A stretch of DNA of 64,000 bases from contig JAJNNX010000015.1 of assembly GCA_023159155.1 (NCBI GenBank), positions 927,557-991,556 on the forward strand, given 5' to 3'. The notes under the pieces are model-generated. The model had not been told where the DNA came from and made no database searches. It saw only the letters and a list, made by a program, of their open reading frames with translations. The stretch is from Ustulina deusta (lineage: Eukaryota > Ascomycota > Sordariomycetes > Xylariales > Xylariaceae). Within the stretch, counting starts at the first letter, position 1; each line of letters starts with the position of its first letter. This document shows positions 26,704-38,977 of the stretch, piece after piece. The position numbers and the translations under genes were made by a program.

Positions 26704-27363
26704 TTCTCGGGTCTCGTTGTGATGGCGCTAAAATGCAATGGCCAAAAAGGGGGGTCATGAGAGAATACGTAGAAGTGAGCTCAAGGTCGCATCATAAATA
26801 GAAGCAATTACCGGGATGAGTAGGCTGTATGACGTTGAATTTTGCCCTGGTCGAGAGGGAGGTGCCGAGCTGGAGCTTCACTGTGGGGTACCGAGCTTCG
26901 AAGCGCTAAAACTGACGTGCTAGGGGTTCGCTAGGGGTCGTTCGGGCGCGGGGCAGGCGAGCTGCAACATCGGCATCTAGGGCCAGGGTGCCAGGGTCAG
27001 GTTCCATCCGTTCTATGTAGCACTGATAGCAGGTACCTACCTCTTTGGAGCTTACCTAGCAGCGGATTATCCTCGCAGCCGAACGTTTCGTCATCATCTT
27101 GTAGGCACAGCTGCCTTGCCGCATGCTGGTGTTTGCCCGCCCGCCAAACATCTTCTTATCGTAACGTGGAGCTGGTTCTAGAGATAACCTCCCAACACCG
27201 CCCAAGCATTTCCCATTTCCACCATTTCATCCCAATCCTTTCTCCGTACACTGTCCGTGTCTACCTATTCGCTATACGCCGTCTTTGTGCACTGCCTAAT
27301 CAGAAGCGCTCGTTCTGAGACAATACCCCATCTCGTTAGCCACCAAACCACTTCCAATTCAAG
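26704..27363. promoter_or_regulatory. Shared divergent promoter of LIN1 and UFD1
   Basis: This 660-bp segment lies between two divergent housekeeping genes. The right end is C/T-rich, consistent with a UFD1 leader. A TACCTACC motif occurs near 27033. No gene is supported. Confidence 0.55.
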
Positions 27364-28672
27364 ATGGTTCGTACCCTAGAAGCCAGCTTCTTCCCTGTTC
27401 TCCAGCTTCTCCCCCAGTACTCCAGCTCACTTACCACCCTGGCTCTTAGTTTCGACCTGGTTTCGGGGCCCTCGACCCTGACGACCCTTCCAACATGTAT
27501 AACCTCGCGCGTTCCGGCATGATGCGTGGCCCGACGATGCGTCGCTTCGACGAATACTTCCGTTGTTATCCCATGGTCATGGCGCCCGGTGCCGAGAGGC
27601 CAGAGCTGAATTACGGCTCCAAGATATTCCTACCGCCTTCCGCCCTTCAGAAAATCTCACAGCTACACGTACAGTGGCCGCTCATGATGGAGCTGGTGAA
27701 CGGCGAGAAAGAGCGCTTCACGCATGCTGGTGTCCTGGAGTTTGTTGCCGAAGAGGGCCGCGCCTACATACCACAATGGGTAGGGGCATCTGCTAGAGGA
27801 AGGATGAAGGACGCAGCTGCTGACAGTGATAGATGATGCAAACACTGCAACTGGATGTCGGCGACATGATCCAGATCAAGTCGACGTCACTTGAACTGGC
27901 CACGCTGGTGAAGCTACAGCCGCAATCGGTCAACTTCCTCGACATCAGCGACCCCAAGGCCGTTCTTGAAAGAGCATTCCGAAACTTTGCCACGCTAACG
28001 AGGGGCGACGTCTTCAACTTTGAATATAACGATGAGGTCTACGAGATGGCAGTGCTAGAGGTCAAGCCCGAAACTGAGAAAATGGGTGTCTGCATGATCG
28101 AGACAGATGTATCGGTAGATTTCGCCCCGCCGGTGGGATACGTCGATCCACCCAAGGGCAGCGGAACTAGTACCCCAAGAAGCACCCGTGGAGGTGTGCC
28201 TGCAGGCGGTCTGCTGCATAGCCAGGGAACTATGGCACAGTCTATCAATTACGATGCTATCGCTCCTAATTCTACGACAGCCGCAACAGGTGCTCGCGCA
28301 GTAGCGTCCCATTTTCTCACTGAGGGGCACAAGCTCAACTCTAAGAAGGGGAGCAAAGGTCCATCTCCAAAGCCCTCCACACCGGTTCCCGAATCTTCTT
28401 CCCACACTGTCCCAGTTCCACGGCGGCACGTCAACGGGCCTTTGCCGCTACGTCTACCGCCAAACAAACTATTCTTCGGATACGAGATAATACCTGTCAA
28501 GACAGATGCGGACAAAGAGGCAGAGAAGGAAAATGCCAATAAGCCACATTTCGCAGGACAGGGTCAGACTCTGCGAGGGGCAGTCAAGCGGAAGGGTGAT
28601 ACCGATGACAAAGGTAAGTTGCCGGAGAAGAAGACGAACGAAGGTCGACGCTTGGATGGACGTAAGAAGTAG
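27364..28672 (+). CDS. UFD1: Ubiquitin fusion degradation protein 1
   Basis: Model: 27364-27366 (ATG only), 27450-27779 and 27833-28672, giving 390 aa. Intron 1 (27367-27449) starts GTTCGT and ends CTTAG. Intron 2 (27780-27832) is GTAGGG...ATAG and is phase 0. The protein begins MFRPGFGALDPDDPSN, then the Ufd1 double-psi barrel domain: RRFDEYFRCYPM, YGSKIFLPPSAL, WPLMMELVNG, THAGVLEFVAEEG, then MMQTLQLDVGDMIQIKS and LPxATLVKLQPQ-like SLELATLVKLQPQSVNFLDI. A Gly/Ser/Thr linker and a Lys-rich tail follow. Ufd1 pairs with Npl4 as Cdc48/p97 cofactor and extracts ubiquitinated proteins in ERAD and chromatin processes. If intron 1 is not used, Met at 27495 is the start and 16 residues are lost. Exon 1 having only the start codon is unusual but fits the frame. 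Confidence 0.94.
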
Positions 28673-31600
28673 ATATGAACACGAAGATAGCAATGGTTGG
28701 CTGGCCGGTGGCATGGCATTTGGAGTTTTGGCGTTGATAGATCGTGCGGCATACTCTAGGTTTCCGATATGATAAGCACGATGACATGACCCCAGAATAG
28801 GAAACATCTCGCCCCAGCGCGCTGGATATGGCTGTTTATTGAACGGCTCATTGCGCGGTGCTGGTATCATCTACTCTTAGCATAATTCAGCCCGCATAGC
28901 ATGTATTTCTTTGGACATCCTTTTCCGAAAATTACTTCGCGGCACTCATAGTTCCGATTATTACATGCGTGTTAACGATGATAGATCTGTAACTGTTGAA
29001 GAGGAATGCTGAGTGCCTTCGCATCATCCCCACTACCTTGGATCACTTGGCATTGTTAAGCGAAGAGAGTCACGTACCTAACACAACTCTAACTGTACTA
29101 TACCTAATCACTTATAACTACCTTCTACTAGCGATCTCCTTTCATTTTTCTACCTTCAGGTCCTATATAATTTACTATTGACCTATGTGTATGGCAGCTA
29201 CTTTAAGCCCTTGCAACTCGACTGCAACAGAAGGCGGTGCTGCAATTGTACAAATGTGCGCGTAGAGGGAAGCGACACATGTGTAAGCTCCAGTTCTCTC
29301 AGGATACCTACCTATGAGCTCTAAATAACAATATAGGTATATCGGAGGTCGTTATAGTGATTTCTTTTTTTCTTCCTTTTTTTTGAGAAAAAAAGAAGAA
29401 AAGAAAAGAAAAGAACTGTATGCTTAAACTCTCTTTGAACAGGACTTTATGTAAAAGTATATTGTATTACTCAAAAAGCTCTAAATTCACCGTATCGCTA
29501 TAGTGGCCACTGGAATTCGTATGTAGCTTGACTATGATAGAGGTATTGAAGGTGAAGTTGTCTGTGATCTAGTATATGATGTACACCATAGTACCGCATA
29601 ACAAACATTCCATGGATATTTAATGGCTACCTACCTACTTCTTATAGTAACTTTACGGCATCTCTATTCGGCTTCCTCTCGGCACCGAAGACGCGTATTG
29701 TGGACCCAGAACACCGTTTTATATGCATGCACCCCGGTGAGAAATAGACCAGTAAACTCTTCTCACGGATCGGGCGGTTAGCATATAACAAGGAGATATC
29801 CCGCTCTGAGCATCGCTTTTGAGCCGATATTACCTACGATAAACGGAACTTTTTTTTTATAAGGAGGGCTCTAGTGCTATTCTTGTAGGGTAGAATAAAT
29901 TATTTCGCGACATTCTTCGCGACATTCCTTTGTGCCTTTAAGGATATGTGGCCATAGAGGTGGCAACAAAGGACTTCTTCTCATGAGAGCATCTGCTCCT
30001 TTAACTTACTATAGGCACGGTTGTAGTTACCTAGTAGGTGGCATGAACAGATCATTTACTATTCAACAGAGCCTGAGGGATGCAGTAGGTACTTGGGTTA
30101 CACTGTTAATGTAACAGACACCAGGGAATCCTAGTAGGTAGGTTAACATGCATAACCCTAAAATTGCCGTTCAACTTGGCGAATGGCAAGGCCTTGTCGC
30201 CCTGCCCTTCTCAACGCCGCTGACAATAACAGGCCTAACAAATACGACGTTGTCATTTCTCGCTACGAGTCGAGACCCGGGGATCCGGACAACAGGTTAC
30301 CAAACTCCTTCCATGTGCTGCTGGGTATATCTGTCGGTATTGTAGTGTAGATCACGGTCAGACCACGCCGAACTGCGTGTTTGGCAATTTATTAGCCCTT
30401 TATAGTAAAATTCAAGCATGGGCAGTGAGCCAGGTAAGCATTCTCAAGCCGGGTAAAAGTATATTTCTGGTGTTGTGTGATTAACATTTGATTCTTTATC
30501 TCGTGTATCTCCTTGACAAGCTTTAGACATCCAAACTGCCCTCATGGAAGCTTCCTACTATAGAGAGAGCATAGAGAACCGAATAGCAGCAGGAAAATAA
30601 AAGAAGCCTCGATAGCTTAAGAGCTTCAAATACAATACTAATGGTTCCATTCAATTGCAGCACGCAGACACCAAGTCACCTATACCACGCCATATCAGGA
30701 AATGCCAGGTTCCCTAAATGAGACGTATTAGCGACGCACAAGGAACTCTTGTCACTATATTTCCCGGATAACACTCCCAGGAGGAGCCCCTTGTCATCCG
30801 GCTATGCAGCTTACAAGCCACGACATGGAATCTGGAAGAAAATGACATGTCTCCACCAACTAGCTTCATGGGTTCCATCTCGTGGTCTAATCGTGACAAC
30901 GGTGGCCTTTTCGGATGGTAGTTTATCCCAAATAACACAACCGGGGTCATAAACACTTCGACAGTCACCTCTTTGTATTCGAGAGCGGACGCTGTAATGC
31001 CAGCTCCTTATCACGCCCGCTACGGCCTATTTTGGTGCCACATTCGATTCTGTAGGGGGTGGTATTAAGCTTTAACATAAACTTTGAATATACTATCGAA
31101 GGATCGCGCCCCCAGAGCCCGCTGAGCCATGTGGTAGATGGCAGCCCGCCTCTCTCTAGAGTGATTTTCTCCAATAACCAACTAGGTATTCCTTTGGATC
31201 TTTTCCCATCTGGAATCCCTTGGCGTTCTAGATGAGTGTGGCCCACCAAGTTCACCGGTGCCGCATCTAGCTGCTAGGCGCCCTAGCCTTTTATTTCCGA
31301 GCGGTTGGAATCATGGGGGGGGAGACCCGGGGTGGGGGGCGATCTCAGCTTGCTTTCCTCGAGCTCACCTAGGAGGCATGGCGGTGTGTGATGGTGGGTG
31401 GTGGGATGATAGATATTCATACCTATTCGTAAACATTTCCTCATTCTGACGGTTTTTGGCCATGCATACTTACATCGTTCGCCCTCGCATAACTAGCGTC
31501 GTTTCAGAGCCAAGGCCAAGGTCATCTGATCAGTTTGGCGATGGGAAGCACGGCAGTAGCCTTATCGCATGTTCCCATCCATTCGCGGAACGCAAGGGGT

Positions 31601-32945
31601 GCCTGGTTTCTTGGGACAGGTCGCCCTGGCGGGCCGTCCCTAGGTTATGCTTACTATTACTGTGCTTGCAGGGTAACAGAAGAAGAATATACTACAGGGG
31701 CAAAAAAAAATTAGTGTAGAGCTCTAGACCGTCCGAGCTCGTGGTATTTTGATATCCGGGTATCTTGTCGGTTCCAACATCGGGCGTGAACTCTGTGTGG
31801 TTCTGTTGCAAGCAGGGTCTCTGTATTAATGTGTGACTGTGAGGAGGGTTTTGGTGTGTTGTTTTGTTACTGATTCACGCCTATAGTATGCTTCTTATGT
31901 TCGGATTCCAAACTTTTAATAGGTCCCCCATAATAACGTTATATTGTGTGGCAGAAACTCACTGATGTCTCTTCTTGGGGACAACTAATTAGAACGTGCA
32001 TGAAACCAGGGGCTGGGGGGAGAGAGACGCCTATTAGGTCGGCTCGCTTGTCTCCTGTTAGATTTTTTTCGATTCTTTTCCGAATCACAGTGCTTGCATG
32101 TCATGATCTCCTTGCAGAAGTCTTCTATACACTACACTACACTAAGAGTGCTGTTGGATGATTCGTTGTCGGGGAATCCTTGTTCAATACTACGACACTT
32201 ACTAAGGTAATTGACGCGTCCCAAGTCCGTTCCGCACTGCGGTAACTCTCCCACTGTATGTATGGTACCTGCCACTTACGATGGTACGACGGAAATGGGT
32301 TTCTAACTCTCCTGCTTTTACACTAGATGGGATAGGGGCAAGACTCCTTAATATGACCCCTGAGGCCTGGATAGAACGTCGCAAAGCACAAGGAAGTGCA
32401 GTGGGTGTTAGGGCTTCGTATAGGTAGGACTCATGAGTTGCCTCACTAGGGCCAGAGGTAGCTAGCATAAGACTACTTATCCGATCCTACTAGAGACCAG
32501 ACAAAAACTCATCTGCTGAGTGTTGAATTGAGAAGAGTTTGATATAAGAATAGGAGTAGTGTTGATCTTAGCATCTAGTGAAGAGCGTCTCATTTTAAGC
32601 ACGTATGGTAGATTTTGCATGTTGATTTGGAAGAAGTTGTGGGCCAATTCTTTATGCATAACAGTACAAGGAATCTATTTCATCCGTGGCAAAGGCTCAG
32701 CAATTTCCGACTTGTAAGCCCTATGGTACCATCACCCCCAACGCCATTATTTTCGTGTCCCGTATCTAAGAGAAGTTTTCGTAACTCGTTCGCAACAGTA
32801 GACAAGATGAAGTCCATCTCGTCCGGTTCGAATGCTCGCCCTAACTTCACGTATGACCCTTCCTGCCACCGAAAACAATCATATTTAGCAACGATTTTGC
32901 AAAATGCTGCTCAGGTGATTTGTTCGCGGAGTCAATTTTTGCCAA
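28673..32945. other. Long gene-free intergenic region
   Basis: Over 4.2 kb I see no supported gene. It contains a purine/pyrimidine-rich run near 29360-29420 (T-rich then AG-rich), scattered CCTAGG-type motifs, and many short unrelated frames (29932, 30148, 30714, 31456, 32202). None shows a domain, a codon bias like the neighbouring genes, or a consistent intron pattern. Part may be eroded repeats. Confidence 0.5.
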
Positions 32946-33794
32946 TTAATCATACTGTGTCCAATCCTCGCGCTTGACATTAGCTTGCTCAATATCACCC
33001 TCGACTGATTGACTGGGGAGGCCCAGCGGACATTGAGAATGGAGTGAGTGTTGAAGGTGCTGGTGATCGCAAGTAGTGTTCGTGTAGTCATCGAAGGGAT
33101 ATGCAGCAGCAAAGTATGAGGTGCCATGCGTCCAGGCTGGATCGATATGCTCAGGACAAGGAGGTGCATGAAAATCGAATGACGCTTGTGAATGAATCAT
33201 ATCGCTTGCAGGACTAGACGCCATGGCTGGAGATGCGGCAAATGTATCCGTATCGCTGCACGGCGTGAGAAATCGATTCTGGAGCATCACAGTATTGGGC
33301 AGAGATGTTGGAGGCACTGAGATTGGACCTGGAGTCAAGGCCGGAGTCATGCGGTTGTTGTAGGTGTACGAGGAACTCTCCTGCTTGATCTTCTGAGAGC
33401 TTGATAGTGGCGGTTCTGGTGATACACTATGAGGTGACCCTGGAGCAGAAGATTCTGACTTCATATTGCTGTCCGCTTTGTTCTTCAAGTCTTTCTTAGA
33501 CTTGGTGACTCGTGACTTGGGCGGACCGGTTCGATTCCGTCTAGTTGGCTCGAGGCCCAACATGGCGGATTTAAATCGTGAGTATCTCATTCGGGCGGCA
33601 TGGCCATTGGTAATCGGCTGGGCAAGAATGGGATCGTGAGCGACTTGGTTCCAATCGATCTATTTTCCCGGTTAGATATATGTAGTAGAGGCACTGTCTT
33701 CAGCACGGGTAAGTTCGCTCACATCCTTGAGGTTCTTCTGCCGTAGTATAGCGAAGAGAAACCTTGTCATGGCATTGTCATTATTCGAAGACAT
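32946..33794 (-). CDS. Fungal Myb/SANT-like DNA-binding protein
   Basis: Exon 1 is 33794-33723 and exon 2 is 33659-32946. The 63-bp intron (GTGAGC donor, AATAG acceptor) is phase 0; the protein is 261 aa. The N-terminal ~50 residues form the domain: MTRFLFAILRQKNLKDIDWNQV (helices 1-2, intron after KNLKD), then ITNGHAARMRYSRFKSAMLG (recognition helix). It matches the fungal Myb-like family (Myb_DNA-bind_8) as I remember it. A basic patch follows (RRNRTGPPKSRVTKSKKDLK), then a Ser/Pro/Thr-rich, probably activating or disordered, C-terminus. It is a probable transcription factor of unknown targets. It sits at the left end of a cluster holding further SANT-like genes on the other strand. Confidence 0.88.
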
Positions 33795-36107
33795 GATGGT
33801 AATGGTGAAGGCGGTAAGGCTCGATACAGAGCTGAAATAGCTGCCTCAGAAGAGGCGATAGGCCTGAATAAGAAGTGCACAGCTTGGTGTGAAATGGTTG
33901 GAGGTTACTCTGGATTGCGAGGCCAATCTGAACATCTAGAGGTGAAATGGATTGGAGTGAGTCACAATCAGATCGACTGTGAAAGTCGGTGAGGAGAGGA
34001 AAGAGGAATATATGAAAAAATGTTCTGGATAAAGCTTCCAACAGCCTTGAGGGTTGTTGAGGTGATCACATTAGTTTGGGTCCTGGTATGATGAGGTGAC
34101 AAAGGCTGCAGGGGTGAAAAAGATGAACAACCAGCGGAAAGCTCCAAATGCTGCTTGACAGCTGGACAATGAGGATCAATGATTAAATTACACTGTAAGA
34201 GGATGTAGTCTGCGCAAAAGGACGCAAATAAAGCCTCTAGATTGACTTAATAGCGGGCTCTCAGAACCAGAGTGGCATGGGTCGACACGCCATCACCAAG
34301 AACGCGGGGGGGTCTTAAGTGCTTGCATGAAAAGCGTGCTTGGTTCTCCTGCTATTTATTCTCAAGGAGACTTGTACCCATAGTAGGGGCCCCAGTATCA
34401 AGAACACACTTGCTTACACGGTAGATAGGTACTCAAGACATACCTGGCATCTACATCCTCATGTCAAAGACCTGGCTAGCTCGGTTGCCTAGCAACTCCG
34501 AGAGGGACATCGAGGCAAGCACATCAATCATTCGACTTGGCCGACGAGGATATCCAGGGCGAGATGGTGGGGTACAGTGACGAAAGTGGCATGGGACGCG
34601 GCACACCGCGTAAAGTGGTTTCTTGACCCCGGGTATGGCGTCCAATGAGGCAACGCCGTTACATTCGGCCCATCCTGCAGATTGCCAGTGTCACCTACCC
34701 GGAAAAAGCAGGGCGACTAACGCGAAAAACACCAAGCAACACTGGACGCTTCCAAGCGAGGAATGCGGCATTGCAGTCGTCAGATCGCAGTCTTCATTTC
34801 ATCTTGTGGATCACCCATGAAATGCCAGATGCAGCGTCAACATGACACAAGAGATGTAAGTAGAGAGTGTCCTCTTTCGACCCGGAGAGAGGATCCGCAA
34901 CGCCGTTTGCTATCTATCTCAACCCATGGCAGCCGGGGAAGAGCCGGGCTTTTCCACTAGCTGGCGTGAAACAGGTGAGTCATCCTCGCGAAATCAGGGG
35001 GGTTGGGGCAAATCGACAGGTATCGAGTCCTCCGGCGTCTGTTCCGAGCACCTGAGAGTTGGAGGGCGAGCTAGGCAATCTAATGTCCCGATAGGCTCTG
35101 ATCTGGATGCCTTGTCTGTCCTTGTCTGTACACCACCATCCACGCCCGTTCTGTTCGGATCTAGCCAACCTTAACTCGGCGTGCAGACCATTTATTTGTC
35201 CGGGGAAACAAATCACTCAAACCCAGAGTCAGTAGGATGGCATAATACTCCCTGCTGCAGCATTGAATGTGACATTACAGAATGTGATCGATGTGGAGTG
35301 ATGGAGGGTGTGATAGGAGAGCGAAGATGATGGAGGCATCGAGTGGCACAGGAAAAAAGAAAATAAAAAGAAATGGGGAGGTTGGGGGCAGGACGCGTAG
35401 CGGCGCCTCGATACAACACTGTGTGGACCGGTCTCTCGCGTCATTGTCGCCAATTCACGTGAGTACATCTCTAATCGGAGAGAGGTACCTAGGTACTTTT
35501 GCTCAAACCCCACATGCAAGTAACAGGGTTTGAACTTTCCTGATACCTACATGTTTGCAGGTGTGGTGGGACAATGTGATATATGTGCTTATCGGATGTA
35601 CTCAAGGTATATGGGTACATAGGTACTTCATCAAGAGACTGCACTGCCACAGTCAAAGATAAGCAGGTGGTACCTCCCTCAGGCAAGAGGCAAGGTATCC
35701 CGCTTGGACCTCCGAGTCCTTGGACAAAGTAAGCATATCTCCATCATTGTCCCATTCAAATCACGTGCCGTACCTGCTAAGCTGGTGAAACCAGATCTTG
35801 TATGGAGCATTCCCGCCCGCCAAAAGCTTGCGCGACAATCTGCACCATCCAGCTGGTTGCTTGTCACTACCTAACAGTGTCTACTTCTCTCAGAGCCCAC
35901 GAGCCCGGCCCACCAAGACCGCTCGCAAGTGTGCCAATCTGGGGAGCTCATTAGCCTCACCAACCTCTCACAGGCTTCTATCTCTATCAATTACTGGTGC
36001 TCTGATTCGCACACGATTCCCCATTCTGGTTTAAGTGCTCCATCTTGTCTTTTCTGCGCTACTGCATTCAGTATTTTAACACCGAGTGCCATTTTAGTGC
36101 CTTCAAA
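33795..36107. other. Intergenic region within the Myb/SANT gene cluster
   Basis: This is shared upstream DNA of two divergent SANT-like genes. Short frames around 34450-35530 have no recognisable motif. A GGTACCTAGGTAC palindrome lies near 35485. No gene is supported. Confidence 0.5.
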
Positions 36108-37178
36108 ATGAACAAAAACTGGAATGATCGGGCAGATAAGGACCTATTCTTTACTATTCTCTCAGTTAAGAACATCGGGGTCATAAGTGGTGCTGAATGG
36201 ACCACGATTGGTAATCATATGAGATCCTTGGGCTATGGATTTACGAATGAGGGATGCCGGTGAGTTGATTTCATCCTGCTTACTTTTTTCTTTTCCCTTC
36301 CTGCCGAGATGATGCTCTCATCGCCGTCGCATTGGGTTCTTCTTATTTTACTGCGGCCGAAATCGTCTGTTAAGGGAATAGCCGTCGCTAGGCACGCTAC
36401 ACACTCATGTTCCTCTCTCATACTCATCAACATACTACAACCGCTCGGGAGTTGCGACATGCACCCTCCCTTACTTATAGCTCTCGGGGATAACGAGCCC
36501 TCACGGGGTAAATTTTCAATAATCCCACGCTGCTCATGCTCCTTTCTCACCTCTAATGGCATGAGGTTTCGTGATCGCTTTGTCGGTGATGGCTAGTCAC
36601 ATCATGATGGGGAGCTAACGTGTACTAGCCAACACTTCCAAGGCCTTCGTAGAGCCCAAAATAAAGCCGACTCGAATGGATCAAATCTAGATAGTCAGCG
36701 CAAGGCTGACCCAACTTCCAATCCTATCACACGCCGGCCTGGTCCTGGACGTGGGAGACCTCGAAAAGCACCGCCAGCCTCCATTGCCAGTGTCGACCCT
36801 GATCAGGAACAACTCGAGGGAGTTGAACCTGCTTCGGAGACACAGACCAGTGACCCCCCAGCCCCCACTCCTCTCCCGTTGCAGACTTCTGCTAGAGAAT
36901 CAGAACCGAGTTCGATGGCAATAGAGGAACCCACCCCAGATCTTGGAGACCAGCCCACAAAACGTCAACGGCTAGACGTTGATGAGGAAGACCAACAGGC
37001 GAATGACGATGAGGCAGTTCTTGCCTTAACAGCTGATGGCATATCCAGTGCCGTGGATGCATATGGTCCTCCAGAGTAAGCGTGACAATTTTCTGAACTA
37101 TGTTTGAACCATTTTAACAGGATCCCAGCTACTATGGTGAAGCCTAACCATGATCGTGGGCTAGCCAGTGTCAAATGA
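36108..37178 (+). CDS. SANT/Myb-like protein with AT-hook
   Basis: Exons are 36108-36259, 36629-37075 and 37121-37178. Intron 1 (369 bp) is GTGAGT...GCTAAC...CTAG; intron 2 (45 bp) is GTAAGC...TTTTAACAG. The total is 218 aa and the phases agree. Exon 1 encodes the first two helices of a SANT-like fold (NWNDRADKDLFFTILSV, then GAEWTTIGNHMRSLGYGFT). The recognition helix is split by intron 1 (NEGCR/QHFQGLRRAQNK). Exon 2 then has RRPGPGRGRPRKAPP, a classic AT-hook core (GRGRPRK), followed by a Pro/Ser/Glu-rich acidic region and a basic KRQRLD motif. If intron 2 is retained, translation stops at 37079 after GPPE. A nuclear, AT-rich-DNA-binding role is inferred. The intron position and phase are the same as in the genes at 37954-40106. 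Confidence 0.82.
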
Positions 37179-37953
37179 GCATTTAGTGGACTTGCGACTG
37201 ACTACCAAATATCCTGGCGCATATATAAAGGGTGTTAGACTGCCACTGACCTGTCATGCTCGTTTCCTGCAGCCCACGTCTACCCAAGAGCAATGTTTTG
37301 GTACATCCCCAGTGTCATTGGACCCAGAGAATTTATCAGATATTCGCGTCGCTTTAGAGCCTTTAAACAGTAGACGCCTGGTATTGTTGGAGTTATAGGG
37401 ATATGATTATTTTTGGGAGAAATTGGAGAAAGGAATGCGACCATAGGATACTGAGGAGTGTAGCACTGATGAAATAACGAGGCGTTGGTAACAAGATATT
37501 AATACATGAGTGGCAAGGCTATCAAGCCCCAGCTGAATGTTGGGGACAGTGGGATTCCCACGGTCTCTACGCGCTGAGGTGCACACCACCTACGTAACTA
37601 TAACAAGGTAGAAGAAACATACCACCAGGGCAAAACGTCAAGTACCTGACACCTGCCTGCTAGTTGTATAATGGTACACCAGATTGTCTTCTCAGTTCTA
37701 ACTAAGGTTGGAAGTTCTACCAAGCACCTAACTCGAGTCTCTCTGCCACAGCTTTAAGACTATCTATCTAGTACCTAGAAGTCACATTCTAGATGTACCT
37801 AAGGCACCTCCCTAATTGTTTTCCACTTGCCACCCTGCACCTATCACGATCCATCAACAACCCCTATTTCTTCTAACTAATTACTGTATCGCCTCTCTCA
37901 ACGGCCAATACATTTGCAAACATCGACTCTCGACGGCCAATACGTTCGCAAAC
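37179..37953. other. Intergenic region, includes a 32-bp imperfect direct repeat
   Basis: No gene is supported. The right end (about 37898-37960) holds two copies, 32 bp apart, of a unit containing ACGGCCAATAC and TTCGCAAACAT-like sequence. Each copy has a CCAAT core, and the second copy contains the start codon of the next exon. Confidence 0.55.
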
Positions 37954-38117
37954 ATGTCGACGGGCAAAGGACACAAGGATTTCTGGACCGGAGAAGCCCA
38001 CAAGGCGTTGGCAGTTGCTCTAGCTCGTATGCATGGATCGATTAAGGAAGGGGAGAAAGGAATTCTCGTTGAGGAGATGCACAATAGTGGTTTTGTAACC
38101 ACCTGGGAAGGCATCAG
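37954..38117 (+). CDS. SANT-like first exon A of a tandem exon array
   Basis: This is a coding exon of 164 nt (54 codons plus two bases, phase 2) starting MSTGKGHKDFW and ending TTWEGIR across the donor. The donor is AG/GTAGGG; reading through gives an immediate TAG at 38119. The pattern, with Trp11, a hydrophobic helix (HKALAVALARM), a second helix (GILVEEMHNSGF) and a terminal Ile-Arg, is that of the first two helices of the SANT-like family seen at 36108 and 39414. No second exon with the expected QH(L/F)xxL(R/K) continuation lies between here and the next start. The nearest fitting acceptor is at 39758, whose phase agrees. Either it is an alternative first exon of that gene, a stand-alone 55-aa microprotein, or a paralogue that lost its tail. 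Confidence 0.6.
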
Positions 38118-38398
38118 GTAGGGTTCCTGTTTCACTGTTTTACTCCGATTTGCGATACGACAAGGCAACGCGTGCATGGACCTCAGTTGATGATACCTTA
38201 TCCCCCCTCCAACTCGTTGCACTGAGCGAGTGGAACCTTCCTATCACCCTCTTCTTCCATCTATCTACCTAGCCTAGGCGACCTCCAGCTACTTCATCAA
38301 CTTGTTTAACCTCTTCAACCTGCTCAATACTCTTGCGTCCCGCCTTCCACCATCGTCATCCTCACCCAGCACACCTCGCCCAACTATCTACAATCACA

Positions 38399-38562
38399 AT
38401 GGCTTCTCCTAGCAAGAAGAAGTGGGATGACAAGATGAACTCTCATCTTTTCCTATCTATCTGTGATGCCCTTGAGCTTTCCTTCACTAAGGAAAACAAG
38501 GAGGCTATTGTGGCGATGATGAACCAGCGTTTCGGCCATGATGTCAACTGGAACGGAATTCG
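38399..38562 (+). CDS. SANT-like first exon B of a tandem exon array
   Basis: This coding exon is also exactly 164 nt and phase 2, starting MASPSKKKW and ending VNWNGIR across the donor CG/GTAGGT; read-through stops at TAG 38564. Helix-like segments NSHLFLSICDALELSF and AIVAMMNQRFGHD align with exon A, the conserved Trp being residue 9. The leader just upstream is C/T-rich (CAACTATCTACAATCACAATGG), like the leaders of exons A and C. There is no frameshift or internal stop, so the exon seems maintained. No QHL-type second exon is found before the next start. It could join the exon at 39758 in frame. Confidence 0.6.
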
Positions 38563-38819
38563 GTAGGTGAATTCGTGCAAATTGGCTTGTTGACTTGACC
38601 TCGACCCCGCCATCAAAGCCCAGCTCGCATTCATTCCTGCAACTCCCCCAGCAACAACCTCCACAACCACACTTACTTGGCCCAAGTTACACCTTCACCG
38701 AAACAACGCTCCCTCTGCATCACGCAATTCTCAACATTCTCAATTCAGCCTAGCAATCTCAGCCTTTCTCTACATACTTCACGTACTCCCTGTTTTCTCA
38801 CTTCATCTATCTACCTGCA

Positions 38820-38977
38820 ATGGCCATGGGAGTGAAACATACCACTTGGACCGAAGAGGTCCATCAAGACATAATGATGGCCATGTTCGAAACCATCCAA
38901 CGCAACCCGGGTCAGCTTGCGGCTGTTGTCTTGACTTTGCAGGAGAAAGGCCATGCGTTCTCTGCTAGCGCTCTCAA
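38820..38977 (+). CDS. SANT-like first exon C of a tandem exon array
   Basis: This coding exon of 158 nt, phase 2, starts MAMGVKHTTW and ends FSASALK across the donor AA/GTATGC. Segments TEEVHQDIMMAMFETIQ and LAAVVLTLQEKGHAF match the two-helix pattern, with Trp10 and the EKG turn as in exon D (RAKGYNY). Unspliced, the frame continues to 39128 with 49 unrelated residues, which argues for use of the donor. A local QHL-type exon is absent, and joining to 39758 gives the expected Lys-Gln-His-Leu. The CATCTATCTACCTGCAATGG leader resembles that before exon B. Confidence 0.6.

Noticed and set aside
38118..38398. A local second exon for exon A (candidate acceptors such as CTCCAG near 38285)
   Set aside because: Joined frames give no Gln-His-Leu continuation and soon run to stops in the leader of exon B.
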